Assembly: GCA_902488965.1 (NCBI GenBank)
Contig: CABTYA010000040.1
Span: forward strand, 1 to 9,625
Source: an uncultured Veillonellaceae bacterium
GTDB taxonomy: Bacteria; Bacillota; Negativicutes; Veillonellales; Negativicoccaceae
Direction of reading: 5' to 3'
Length of the DNA: 9,625 nt
How positions within the stretch are numbered: the first letter of the stretch is position 1; each line of letters opens with the position of its first letter. A program made the translations under genes and the position numbers. Below are positions 1-6,700 of this stretch, piece after piece. The notes under the pieces are model-generated. The model was given only the letters and a program-made list of their open reading frames with translations. It ran no database searches and was not told the DNA's origin.

Positions 1-861
1 CAGCCCGCGTGCCACGCCGAAGCGGATGGCTTCTTTCATCGTGACACCCAGCGCGCCGCCGCCGATCGCCTCGGGACTGAACGCACCGATGCAGATGTAC
101 TGCAACGTCGGGATGATGTGATCCTGATACATCCACAAAATCACAATCGCACTGCAGATATAGATGACCGCCATGATCGGTACGACGAGCTGCGCAAAAT
201 TGGCGATCCGATGAATCCCGCCGATGAAAATCAGCCCTGCCATTATCGCAATCGCAATCCCGATCGGGAGCGGATCGACGGCGAAAGCGTTGGAGACGGC
301 GGAAGCAATCGAGTTGGACTGCACCATCGTCCCGATAAATCCGAGCGCCAAGATAATCGCCACCGAGAAAAACGCCGCCAGGATCCGCGCCGGCAGGTCG
401 CCGATGCGGGACTTGAGCCCGCGGGAAATGTAAAATGCCGGCCCGCCGATGAACCGTCCCGCGACTTCTTTACGATAATGCTGGGCCAGTACCGCCTCGG
501 CAAAAATCGTACTCATGCCGAATGCCGCCGACACCCACATCCAAAAAATCGCCCCCGGCCCGCCGGCCATGATGGCGGTCGCCACACCGGCGACATTGCC
601 TGTGCCGACCTGTGCCGAAATCGCCACCGCCAGTGCCTGAAACGACGAAATCGAGCGGCCGTCGCGATCCGTCGGGTGCTTCTTGTAGAGCTTGCCGAAC
701 ACCTGACGAACCGCCGGTCCGAAGCGGATAAATTGAGGAAATCCCAAATAACAGGTAAAAAATATTCCGATGCCGACCAGTGCATACATCAGCACCGATC
801 CCCACAGGACGTCATTGACCGTATCGACTACTGATTCCAGCAGTGCCAACCATGTTTCCAT
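1..861 (-). CDS. AGCS-family sodium:alanine/glycine symporter (3' end cut by window edge)
   Basis: This is the N-terminal 287 residues of an inner-membrane Na+/amino-acid symporter of the AGCS family (alanine or glycine carriers such as AlsT/AgcS), which uses the sodium gradient to import small neutral amino acids. The frame runs open to the left edge, so about the last 185 residues are missing compared with the neighbouring paralogue. Visible family signatures are SAQVGTGNVAGVATA (residues 82-96) followed by GGPGAIFWMWVSAAFGMS, and GGGALGVTMKEAIRFGVARGL at the cut end. Hydrophobic segments lie near residues 22-40, 75-120, 158-180, 199-215 and 224-246. The ATG at 861 is preceded by AGGAGG with a 10-base gap, and the N-terminus METWLA matches MELTSWLA of the paralogue. 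A promoter lies just upstream (896-924). An ungapped hand alignment with the gene at 1470-2900 gives about 70% identity over 284 residues. The substrate (Ala, Gly or D-Ala) cannot be told from sequence. Confidence 0.95.
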   Translation of the reverse strand, partial: METWLALLESVVDTVNDVLWGSVLMYALVGIGIFFTCYLGFPQFIRFGPAVRQVFGKLYKKHPTDRDGRSISSFQALAVAISAQVGTGNVAGVATAIMAGGPGAIFWMWVSAAFGMSTIFAEAVLAQHYRKEVAGRFIGGPAFYISRGLKSRIGDLPARILAAFFSVAIILALGFIGTMVQSNSIASAVSNAFAVDPLPIGIAIAIMAGLIFIGGIHRIANFAQLVVPIMAVIYICSAIVILWMYQDHIIPTLQYICIGAFSPEAIGGGALGVTMKEAIRFGVARGL

Positions 862-895
862 ACACTACACGCCTCCTGAAAAGTGAATTGCATTC

Positions 896-924
896 ATTCT
901 ACCACAGCATAGCGGGCAATACAA
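896..924 (-). promoter_or_regulatory. Extended -10 promoter of the downstream symporter gene
   Basis: Read on the minus strand there is TTGTAT (-35, 919-924), a 17-base spacer and TAGAAT (-10, 896-901), with TGG directly before the -10 forming an extended -10. Transcription would start near 889, leaving a leader of about 28 bases before the ATG at 861. The same TGGTAGAAT block occurs upstream of the paralogous gene. Assignment is by match to the sigma-70/sigma-A consensus only. Confidence 0.7.
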
Positions 925-1266
925 GAGAAAGTTTATTCATAGTGGAACTTTGTTCATACAGAACGCACATATTGACACCCTGCTATGTGAACGGAGAATA
1001 TAACGGAATGTTCGATTCATCGAGTGTGAATGCTGTCGGGATTTTCTCTATTGTTCGTTATGAGAAGATGAATACCGAGAAAACAGGACAGCATCATTCG
1101 ATATTGGTGCATCGGTCGGCATGCTTGGTAGTCTGCCGGCCTGTCGCGGGTCATCGGCGAATGCCGCACGGCGGGAAGCGCGCACCTTGCGGCGTTCGCC
1201 CCGCCGTTTTCGTCGCTCAGTTGTTGTCGGTTATGCCCGTATAGGCGGGACATCGGACGAAGGAAA
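925..1266. other. Intergenic region between the symporter genes, no convincing gene
   Basis: This stretch of about 340 bases lies upstream of the promoter of the left symporter and beyond the terminator of the right one. Short open frames cross it on both strands, but they are Arg/His/Pro-rich, lack good ribosome binding sites and resemble no family I know. The only structure seen is a GC-rich inverted repeat at 1168-1207 (ACGGCGGG/CCCGCCGT arms, with a small inner hairpin CGCA/TGCG). It is followed on the plus strand by TTTT, so it looks terminator-like, but no plus-strand gene precedes it. Confidence 0.5.
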
Positions 1267-1290
1267 ACACCCCCACACATGTGGGGGTGT
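1267..1290 (-). terminator. Strong intrinsic terminator of the complete symporter gene
   Basis: A perfect 10-bp stem (arms 1267-1276 and 1281-1290, ACACCCCCAC/GTGGGGGTGT) closes a 4-base loop. Read on the minus strand it runs into TTTT before CC. It lies about 180 bases past the stop codon of the gene ending at 1470 and before the promoter of the next minus-strand gene, so it separates the two symporters into independent transcripts. On the plus strand the hairpin is not followed by a T-run, though AAAA precedes it. Confidence 0.8.
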
Positions 1291-1322
1291 CTGCTTTGTC
1301 GTCACAAGCGGCGGAATCAGCA

Positions 1323-1409
1323 ATCGCATGCCGTTTGCGCGTCGCTTACGCTACCCGCAATCAAGTTACGGGATAAGCGATCACATGTCATTTGTGCGTC
1401 GCTTACGCT
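1323..1409. repeat. Imperfect 30-base direct repeat with hairpin cores, 57-base period
   Basis: Copies at 1323-1352 and 1380-1409 match at 26 of 30 positions. The shared end GCGTCGCTTACGCT contains a small hairpin (GCGT-5-ACGC). In the second copy this is nested inside a larger inverted repeat, GTCATTTG (1387-1394) with CAAATGAC (1414-1421). It lies in the 3' untranslated stretch of the symporter gene, upstream of its terminator, and is reminiscent of REP-type extragenic palindromes. No function is assigned. Confidence 0.7.
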
Positions 1410-1410
1410 C

Positions 1411-1458
1411 CTTCAAATGACTGTGCCTGCTTACCTTCAAACGACTGCATCTGCTTAC
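1411..1458. repeat. Two-copy 24-base tandem repeat downstream of the symporter stop
   Basis: Units at 1411-1434 and 1435-1458 are adjacent and agree at 20 of 24 positions; both begin CTTCAAA and end CTGCTTAC. On the transcript strand each unit starts GTAAGCAG, and GTAAGC also begins the core of the neighbouring 57-base-period repeat, so the two repeat sets may be related. The repeat is noncoding and ends 11 bases before the symporter stop codon. Confidence 0.65.
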
Positions 1459-1469
1459 CGTTTACCGCT

Positions 1470-2900
1470 TCAGTCGATATGTGTCGGATACTCGTAGACC
1501 GGTACGCTGCCGTCTTTGCGGCGTTCATCATAGTCGCGCAAGATCTGTTTGACCTTTTTGCGGAGCAAGATCAGCCCGATCAAGTTCGGGATGACCATCA
1601 AGCCGTTGAAGAGGTCGCCCAGATTCCAGACCATATCCGTCGCACCCAGCGTCCCCCCGACGATCAGCATCAAGAACGCCATTTGATAGGCGATGAGTAC
1701 CGCTTTCGAATCCGTCAGGAAATGCACATTGGATTCACCGAAATAGTACCAGCCGATAATGGTGGTAAAGGCGAAGAACGTCAGACATACCGCAATCAGC
1801 ATCGGCCCGACATCGCCGAATGCCATGAAAAACGCCTGCTGCGTGACCAGCGGCCCCGCCAGCCCCAGCTCGTTGGCGCCCGTCACCAAGATAATCAATG
1901 CCGTCGCCGTGCAGACCAGCATCGTATCGATAAATACCCCGATAAACGCCGTGAACCCCTGCAACACCGGATGCGCTACCAGTGCGGTCGCATGCGCGTG
2001 CGGCGTCGAGCCCATACCGGCTTCGTTGGAAAACAGCCCGCGCGATACGCCGAAGCGGATGGCTTCTTTCATTGTGATCCCCAGCGCGCCGCCGCCGATC
2101 GCTTCGGGATGAAACGCCCCGACGAAAATCTGTGACAGCATTGTGCCGATATGGTCACTGTACAGGAACAGGATAATGACCGCACAGCAGATATATACAC
2201 AGGCCATCACCGGCACAATCAGCTGCGCCACGCGCGCAATCCGCTGAATCCCGCCGATGAACGTCATCCCCGCCAACACCGCGAGGATGACTCCCGCGAC
2301 GAGCGGCGGTACGGAAAACGCATTTTCCAGCGACGAGGCGATTGCATTCGACTGAATCGTCGACCCCGTGATACCGACCGCCGCGATCAACGCACAGGCG
2401 AAACAGCAAGCGAGAAATTTCGCGCCGCGTTCGCCCAGCTGATCACGCAGACCGCGGGACAGATAAAACGCCGGCCCGCCGATGAATTTGTTGGCCGCTT
2501 CCTTTCGATAATTCTGCGCCAGCACCGCTTCGGAAAAAATCGTACTCATGCCGAACGCCGCCGACACCCACATCCAAAAAATCGCGCCCGGACCGCCCGC
2601 CATGATCGCCGTCGCGACACCGGCGACATTGCCCGTGCCGATTTGTGCGGAAATCGCGACCGCCAGTGCCTGCACCGACGAAATCGAACGCCCGTCACGG
2701 GTTATGGGGCGCGTCTTGTAGAGCTTGCCGAACAGCTGGCGCACCGCCGGCCCGAACCGGATAAACTGCGGCATGCCGAGATAGATGGTGAAAAATATCC
2801 CGACGCCGACCAACGCGTACATCAGTACATACCCCCACAGGACTCCGTTGATCGCGCTTACCGCTGCGTCAATCTCCGCCAGCCATGATGTTAACTCCAT
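1470..2900 (-). CDS. AGCS-family sodium:alanine/glycine symporter, complete
   Basis: This is a complete 476-residue inner-membrane symporter of the AGCS family (TC 2.A.25), expected to couple Na+ entry to uptake of alanine, glycine or a related small amino acid. Diagnostic blocks are SAQIGTGNVAGVATAIMAGG (from about residue 84), and GGGALGITMKEAIRFGVSRG running into LFSNEAGMGSTPHAHA (about residues 269-304). About ten hydrophobic segments follow one another, ending in a short charged tail (KKVKQILRDYDERRKDGS). Length is normal for the family. I chose ATG at 2900 because AAGGGG lies 8-10 bases upstream of it and because METWLA of the paralogue aligns there. A GTG at 2909 is in frame but sits against the ribosome binding site. 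The gene has its own promoter (2931-2960) and a strong downstream terminator. It is transcribed away from the adhesin gene. Confidence 0.96.
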   Translation of the reverse strand: MELTSWLAEIDAAVSAINGVLWGYVLMYALVGVGIFFTIYLGMPQFIRFGPAVRQLFGKLYKTRPITRDGRSISSVQALAVAISAQIGTGNVAGVATAIMAGGPGAIFWMWVSAAFGMSTIFSEAVLAQNYRKEAANKFIGGPAFYLSRGLRDQLGERGAKFLACCFACALIAAVGITGSTIQSNAIASSLENAFSVPPLVAGVILAVLAGMTFIGGIQRIARVAQLIVPVMACVYICCAVIILFLYSDHIGTMLSQIFVGAFHPEAIGGGALGITMKEAIRFGVSRGLFSNEAGMGSTPHAHATALVAHPVLQGFTAFIGVFIDTMLVCTATALIILVTGANELGLAGPLVTQQAFFMAFGDVGPMLIAVCLTFFAFTTIIGWYYFGESNVHFLTDSKAVLIAYQMAFLMLIVGGTLGATDMVWNLGDLFNGLMVIPNLIGLILLRKKVKQILRDYDERRKDGSVPVYEYPTHID

Positions 2901-2930
2901 TGCTATCACCCCTTCTGTAAATTTTATTCA

Positions 2931-2960
2931 ATTCTACCATACACAAAAGGCAATTAAAAA
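2931..2960 (-). promoter_or_regulatory. Extended -10 promoter of the complete symporter gene
   Basis: On the minus strand TAGAAT (2931-2936) is preceded by TGG, giving the same extended -10 block TGGTAGAAT as the paralogue's promoter. The expected -35 position (about 2954-2960) is only an A/T run (TTTTAA-like), so the -35 element is weak. The start site would be near 2924, about 25 bases before the ATG at 2900. The -10 is convincing, the rest less so. Confidence 0.6.
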
Positions 2961-3160
2961 ATGCGCAAAGTGAAATCGAGACGCCTTTGTTGTCGAAATT
3001 ACAATCGTCGGCGACCTCTTGCGGCCCCATAGAGGCGTGATTTCCTCTGTCGGAAATGGTTGTCGAGTAGCCGTGAATCCTTGTATTACAAGGCCTGAAG
3101 ACCGCAAGACCGCCACGGGAAACAGGCGCTGTTGCATTGGCAAACCGTCACCGAAAGAAT
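2961..3160. ncRNA. Possible structured RNA or conserved noncoding element, strand unknown
   Basis: Several mutually compatible pairings occur close together: an 8-bp long-range helix TCTTGCGG (3017-3024) with CCGCAAGA (3102-3109), enclosing ATTTCC/GGAAAT (3040-3045 with 3052-3057) and a 7+7 palindrome CCTTGTA/TACAAGG (3079-3093). An alternative pairing is CCTCT/AGAGG (3015-3019 with 3031-3035). The block is GC-rich compared with the AT-rich DNA to its right. It has no convincing gene: a 129-codon minus-strand frame covers it but starts in the AT-rich part without a ribosome binding site and shows no domain. I do not recognise an RNA family. It could equally be a remnant of a mobile or repeated element. 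Confidence 0.25.
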
Positions 3161-3161
3161 A

Positions 3162-3191
3162 GTGTATACCAAATAAGAATATTGTATACAC
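3162..3191. promoter_or_regulatory. Perfect 8+8 inverted repeat, possible operator
   Basis: GTGTATAC (3162-3169) and GTATACAC (3184-3191) are exact reverse complements separated by 14 A/T-rich bases. Each arm also contains the self-complementary GTATAC. The half-site spacing (22 bases centre to centre, about two helical turns) would suit a dimeric or tetrameric DNA-binding protein. It lies between the divergent symporter and adhesin genes, but about 190 bases upstream of the adhesin promoter. The regulatory role is inferred from symmetry alone. Confidence 0.35.
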
Positions 3192-3374
3192 GATATATCG
3201 GAGTGAAATACAGCGTTCGTTCGGCACGGAGGAGCATGATTTTTGCCGATGATGCGAAGAAGAAATCAGAGTATGACAAAATAAAGAAATCAGGCATGAC
3301 GCAATATCGCAATATATAATCATAGACTTACAGAATTTATACGGGGAAATAATGATAAAAATGCGTTTATGTTA
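3192..3374. other. AT-rich intergenic stretch upstream of the adhesin promoter
   Basis: No supported gene is present. A 27-codon frame (ATG at 3236, stop ending 3319) has GGAGG at 3228-3232, but that is only 3 bases from the ATG. The peptide is short, Lys-rich and matches nothing I recognise, so I do not call it a gene. The base composition turns strongly AT-rich towards the promoter, as is common upstream of strong bacterial promoters. Confidence 0.4.
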
Positions 3375-3402
3375 TTGAAAAATCATACAGCTGTGCTATA
3401 CT
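3375..3402 (+). promoter_or_regulatory. Extended -10 promoter of the adhesin gene
   Basis: TTGAAA (-35, 3375-3380), a 16-base spacer and TATACT (-10, 3397-3402) are preceded by TGC, giving an extended -10. This is the best sigma-70/A-type promoter in the gap. The predicted start near 3409 leaves an untranslated leader of about 230 bases before the adhesin ATG at 3639. Confidence 0.75.
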
Positions 3403-3429
3403 CTGGATGAATCATTATTATTTCATATA

Positions 3430-3451
3430 ATGCTATTGGTATAGATAGCAT
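3430..3451 (+). promoter_or_regulatory. Hairpin near the 5' end of the adhesin leader
   Basis: ATGCTAT (3430-3436) pairs with ATAGCAT (3445-3451) around an 8-base loop, some 20 bases downstream of the predicted transcription start. It could be a 5' RNA hairpin or a DNA operator just downstream of the promoter. No T-run follows. Confidence 0.35.
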
Positions 3452-3505
3452 AATTTCGTACGTTTGGCGTCGGCATGTGTTGTCGGGGTTTTACTGCAGG
3501 GTGAA

Positions 3506-3529
3506 AGTGTCGGCACAGTTGCCGATACT
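3506..3529 (+). promoter_or_regulatory. Strong 10-bp hairpin in the adhesin leader
   Basis: AGTGTCGGCA (3506-3515) pairs with TGCCGATACT (3520-3529), with one G-U pair and a CAGT loop. No T-run follows, so it is not a simple intrinsic terminator. It sits in the middle of the roughly 230-base leader and may stabilise the mRNA or be part of a control element. No known riboswitch class was recognised. Confidence 0.5.
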
Positions 3530-3638
3530 GCGTTCGCCTTGCGTCGGCGTACGGAAGAACTAATGGCGGATTGTTGCGATGAGGGAGGATCCGGCACTTG
3601 ACACGGTGCGGGGGTCGTAGAAAGAGAGGGGTAGTTGT

Positions 3639-3713
3639 ATGAATCAGGCAAAAGTATCGGCACTGATGGCCGTCGTAGTCGGCGCGGGATTGCAAGTCCT
3701 GCCGGCGCAGGCG
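3639..3713 (+). other. Signal peptide of the adhesin
   Basis: Residues 1-25 begin MNQAK, have a hydrophobic core from VSALMAVVVGAGLQVL and end in PAQA before A26, a good AXA signal peptidase I site. It is short and standard. The extended signal peptide region (ESPR) found on many trimeric autotransporters of proteobacteria is absent, which fits a Negativicutes host. Confidence 0.85.
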
Positions 3714-6700
3714 GCCATCACTGCGGAGGAACAGGAACAGATTGTCGCGCAGGTAGTGCAGCAGCTGGAGGCGGACAAGAAAGTTCCGCAGTATATATCG
3801 GTAGCGTCCGATGCAAAAGGTGAAACGTCGAATATCCGCAATGACGGCGCCCAAGCGGAAAACAGTATCGCTATCGGCGGCTCGGCACGGACGACAGGCA
3901 GCTACAATGTCTATATCGGAGACGGGGTGGATAAAGAACACACCGATGCGGCATTGCGTACACAGGCGCAGCGCCTCTATGGCGAAGACAATGTGGTCAT
4001 CGGTTACCGAAACGATTTGGGCTCGAGAGGGAAAGACGATTTGCATTTGCGGCAGACGGTTTTCCTTGGGGCGAAAAACTCCATTAGCAAAGGAAACAGC
4101 CAAGACGCCGGCAGTGTTTCGCCGGTGTATTCCATGGCGTACGGGTACAAAAATGCGCTTTACGGCTCCTATGCCGTGGCGTTCGGTCAGGGAAACAAAG
4201 TGCGCAACAGCAGCCGTACATGGGCTGGCAGCAACTTTACCAGTCAGGACTATGCATGGGTCATGGGCAGTTCCAATGACGTTTTTGCTACGGGCTACGT
4301 CATCGGGGATAAAAACTTCATCAATACCTTACCTACCTACGACCCCAATCAGGTCATAAATAAGGTCGGGGCAGACCTTTATGTGATGGGGAGGATGAAT
4401 CTTATCGGCTCTTCCGATGAGAAAAACACTTTCGTCGACAGTGGCACTATCGTCGGACAGAATAACATTGTCTATAAAAATGACAACAAAATATTCGGCG
4501 ATGGCAACAAGGTCCATGCCGTCACATCCACGGTCGTAGGTCAGGGGAACCGGGTCGGTATCGAATCGAACGGAACACTTCACTTCAAGACGGACAAAGG
4601 GCAAGAAACGGAATATCCATTGTTCGGCGCGGTGGTGTTCGGCTCGAGCAACTATGTACAAGATGCAAACGGTGTCGCCATCGGTCAGTGGGCGGAGTCG
4701 GTCGGCAACGGCGCGTTGTCACTGGGGCGCTCAACCAAGGCAAAGGGACTCTATTCGACCGCCATCGGGCAGGATGCAATCGCTGACGGTAACGGAGCGG
4801 TGGCCATCGGTTTTCGCAGTCATGCTCCGGCAGAGCAGAGTGTCAGTCTCGGTGTCAGAAATAACGCGGACAAGAAGGACGATAATAAAGCAATCGCGGC
4901 GGGGAAATATTCTTCCGCAGTGGGTTATCGCAACAATGCCGGCGGAGAAAGTTCCGTTTCGTTCGGGGCAAACAATGACAGTGCGGCGAAAAACACCGTT
5001 GCTATGGGGGTTTTCAATACCGTTACAGCAGATGCGGTAGGATCTTCCGCTGTCGGTCGCGGCAACCGTATCACGGGTCATACAAACGCTGTTGCGTTCG
5101 GGATATTCAACAACCGTTGGGATATAGCAGCCGGTAAATGGAAAGACCAGGAGGCAGGAGAATATTCCGTTTCCATGGGGGCAAAAAACAACAGTCGGGG
5201 TGATTATTCCTCCTCCATCGGTTTTGAAAACTTGAGCGGGGGATTGGCCGCCAGTGCGTTCGGCTACCGCAATATTACCGACGGACAGTCATCATCCGCA
5301 TTCGGCTATGCCAATAAAGCCATGGCAGCATATGCCGGTGCTTTCGGTACGCTCAATACGAACGGCGGTGAACAGGCCTTTGTCGCCGGCGGCTGGAATA
5401 TCATCACGCCGAATGCGAAAAAAGCACAGGTCTTCGGTTATCAAAATATCGCCAACGGTTACGGTGCGGTGGCAATCGGGATGCAGAATAACCGCAATTT
5501 TGAAAAAGTGTATCGGATGGAAGATTTCGTTCTTCCTGAGCCGGGAGAATTCAACATGTATCCTACCGGTGAACTTTCCGTGGCAGTCGGTACGGGGAAT
5601 TTGGCGCTTGGGGCGAACAGTATCTCCATGGGGCGCGGCAGCTACGCGCTGCAAGATCGGGCAATGGCCATCGGCGGTTCGGCCATCGCTGACGGTACGG
5701 ATACCCTTGCTATCGGCCAGGACGCCAAGGCCCATGCGGCCGGAAAAGTACTGAAAAGTGCGATGGCGCTGGGGACGGAATCTGAAGCGGCGGCTGACTA
5801 CGGTATCGCGCTCGGTGCGTATTCCAAAGTCGACGCCGGTACGCCGGCAGGCTACAATCCGCAGACAAGCGTTGCCATGACGGATGCGGAGATGGCGGCC
5901 ATGGCCGAGAAGCCGGCCTTGGCGGGCAAATTGGCGGATATGCGCAAGGCAGCGGCAGAAAAGCAAGCGGCTTATGAAAAGGCGAAAGAAGATTCGCTCG
6001 CGACCTTGCGCCTGTATCAAACGCAAAAATTCAATACCAAAGAAGAAGCGGCAGCCATCATTGCCGAATATGAAAAACAGGAAGCGGCCGCATTGAAAGC
6101 TCGCGAGGAATGGCAGAAGGCCCAGGCTGAAATCGGTGCCATCACGGGCGCTTGGACGGCGACGGAATCCGCCGTCAGCGTCGGCAATGCCGATCTCGGC
6201 GTAACGCGGCAAATCCGCCAAGTCGCAGCCGGTACGATTGACACCGATGCAGTGAACGTGGCGCAACTCAAAGCGTTGGCCAATGCACCGGCGACATTCA
6301 GCACGGTGGAAAAAACGGACGGACAGCCCGACACGGTAACGAAAGTCGGCACGCTCCCATTGAGTAAGCTGAACCTCGAATACGCTGACGGCCTTACGGT
6401 CACGCCGCAAGGCGATGCGGAGAACCCGACCTCGATGCGGATCGGTATCGACGGCAGCAAGATTGACATCACCCAAAACCAAAGCATTACGAATCTGACG
6501 ACGCAAGTGAAAGGAAACAAGATTCATTATTTGTCCATCGGACCGGATAATGAAGCCAACCTCGCCAAAGGCGGCAATTACAATAATGACGGTGCGGATT
6601 CACACTGGGGTATTGCCATCGGCGTGGATGCCAGCTCGAAAGATGCCGGTATTGCGATGGGTAAGAATTCCCGCGCATGGGGGAACGGATCATGGACAGG

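Noticed and set aside
118..834. A 238-codon plus-strand frame over the left symporter (and 2151-2888 over the complete one).
   Set aside because: Both are mirror-frame shadows of the two paralogous symporters and resemble one another only because the genes do. They are Arg/His/Asp-rich with no membrane or enzyme features.
2900..2909. GTG at 2909 as the start of the complete symporter.
   Set aside because: It abuts the AAGGGG ribosome binding site. The ATG at 2900 has proper spacing and aligns with the start of the paralogue.
3236..3319. A 27-codon plus-strand peptide with GGAGG just before its ATG.
   Set aside because: The Shine-Dalgarno to ATG gap is only 3 bases, and the peptide is short and unmatched. 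It might be the tail of a degraded gene, but nothing supports that.
2934..3323. A 129-codon minus-strand frame filling part of the intergenic gap.
   Set aside because: There is no ribosome binding site, no recognisable domain and mixed composition, and it overlaps the promoter of the symporter gene. A noncoding reading fits better.
3506..3529. The leader hairpin as an intrinsic terminator or attenuator.
   Set aside because: The stem is strong but is followed by GCGTTCGCC, not by a T-run, on the plus strand, and there is no T-run on the minus strand either.
5292..6527. A 411-codon open frame on the minus strand inside the adhesin gene (also 7389-8591, 8850-9614 and 3423-4103).
   Set aside because: They lie wholly or largely antisense to a clear repetitive adhesin, are rich in Arg, Phe and His, show no domain and lack ribosome binding sites. 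They arise from the biased codons of the head repeats.
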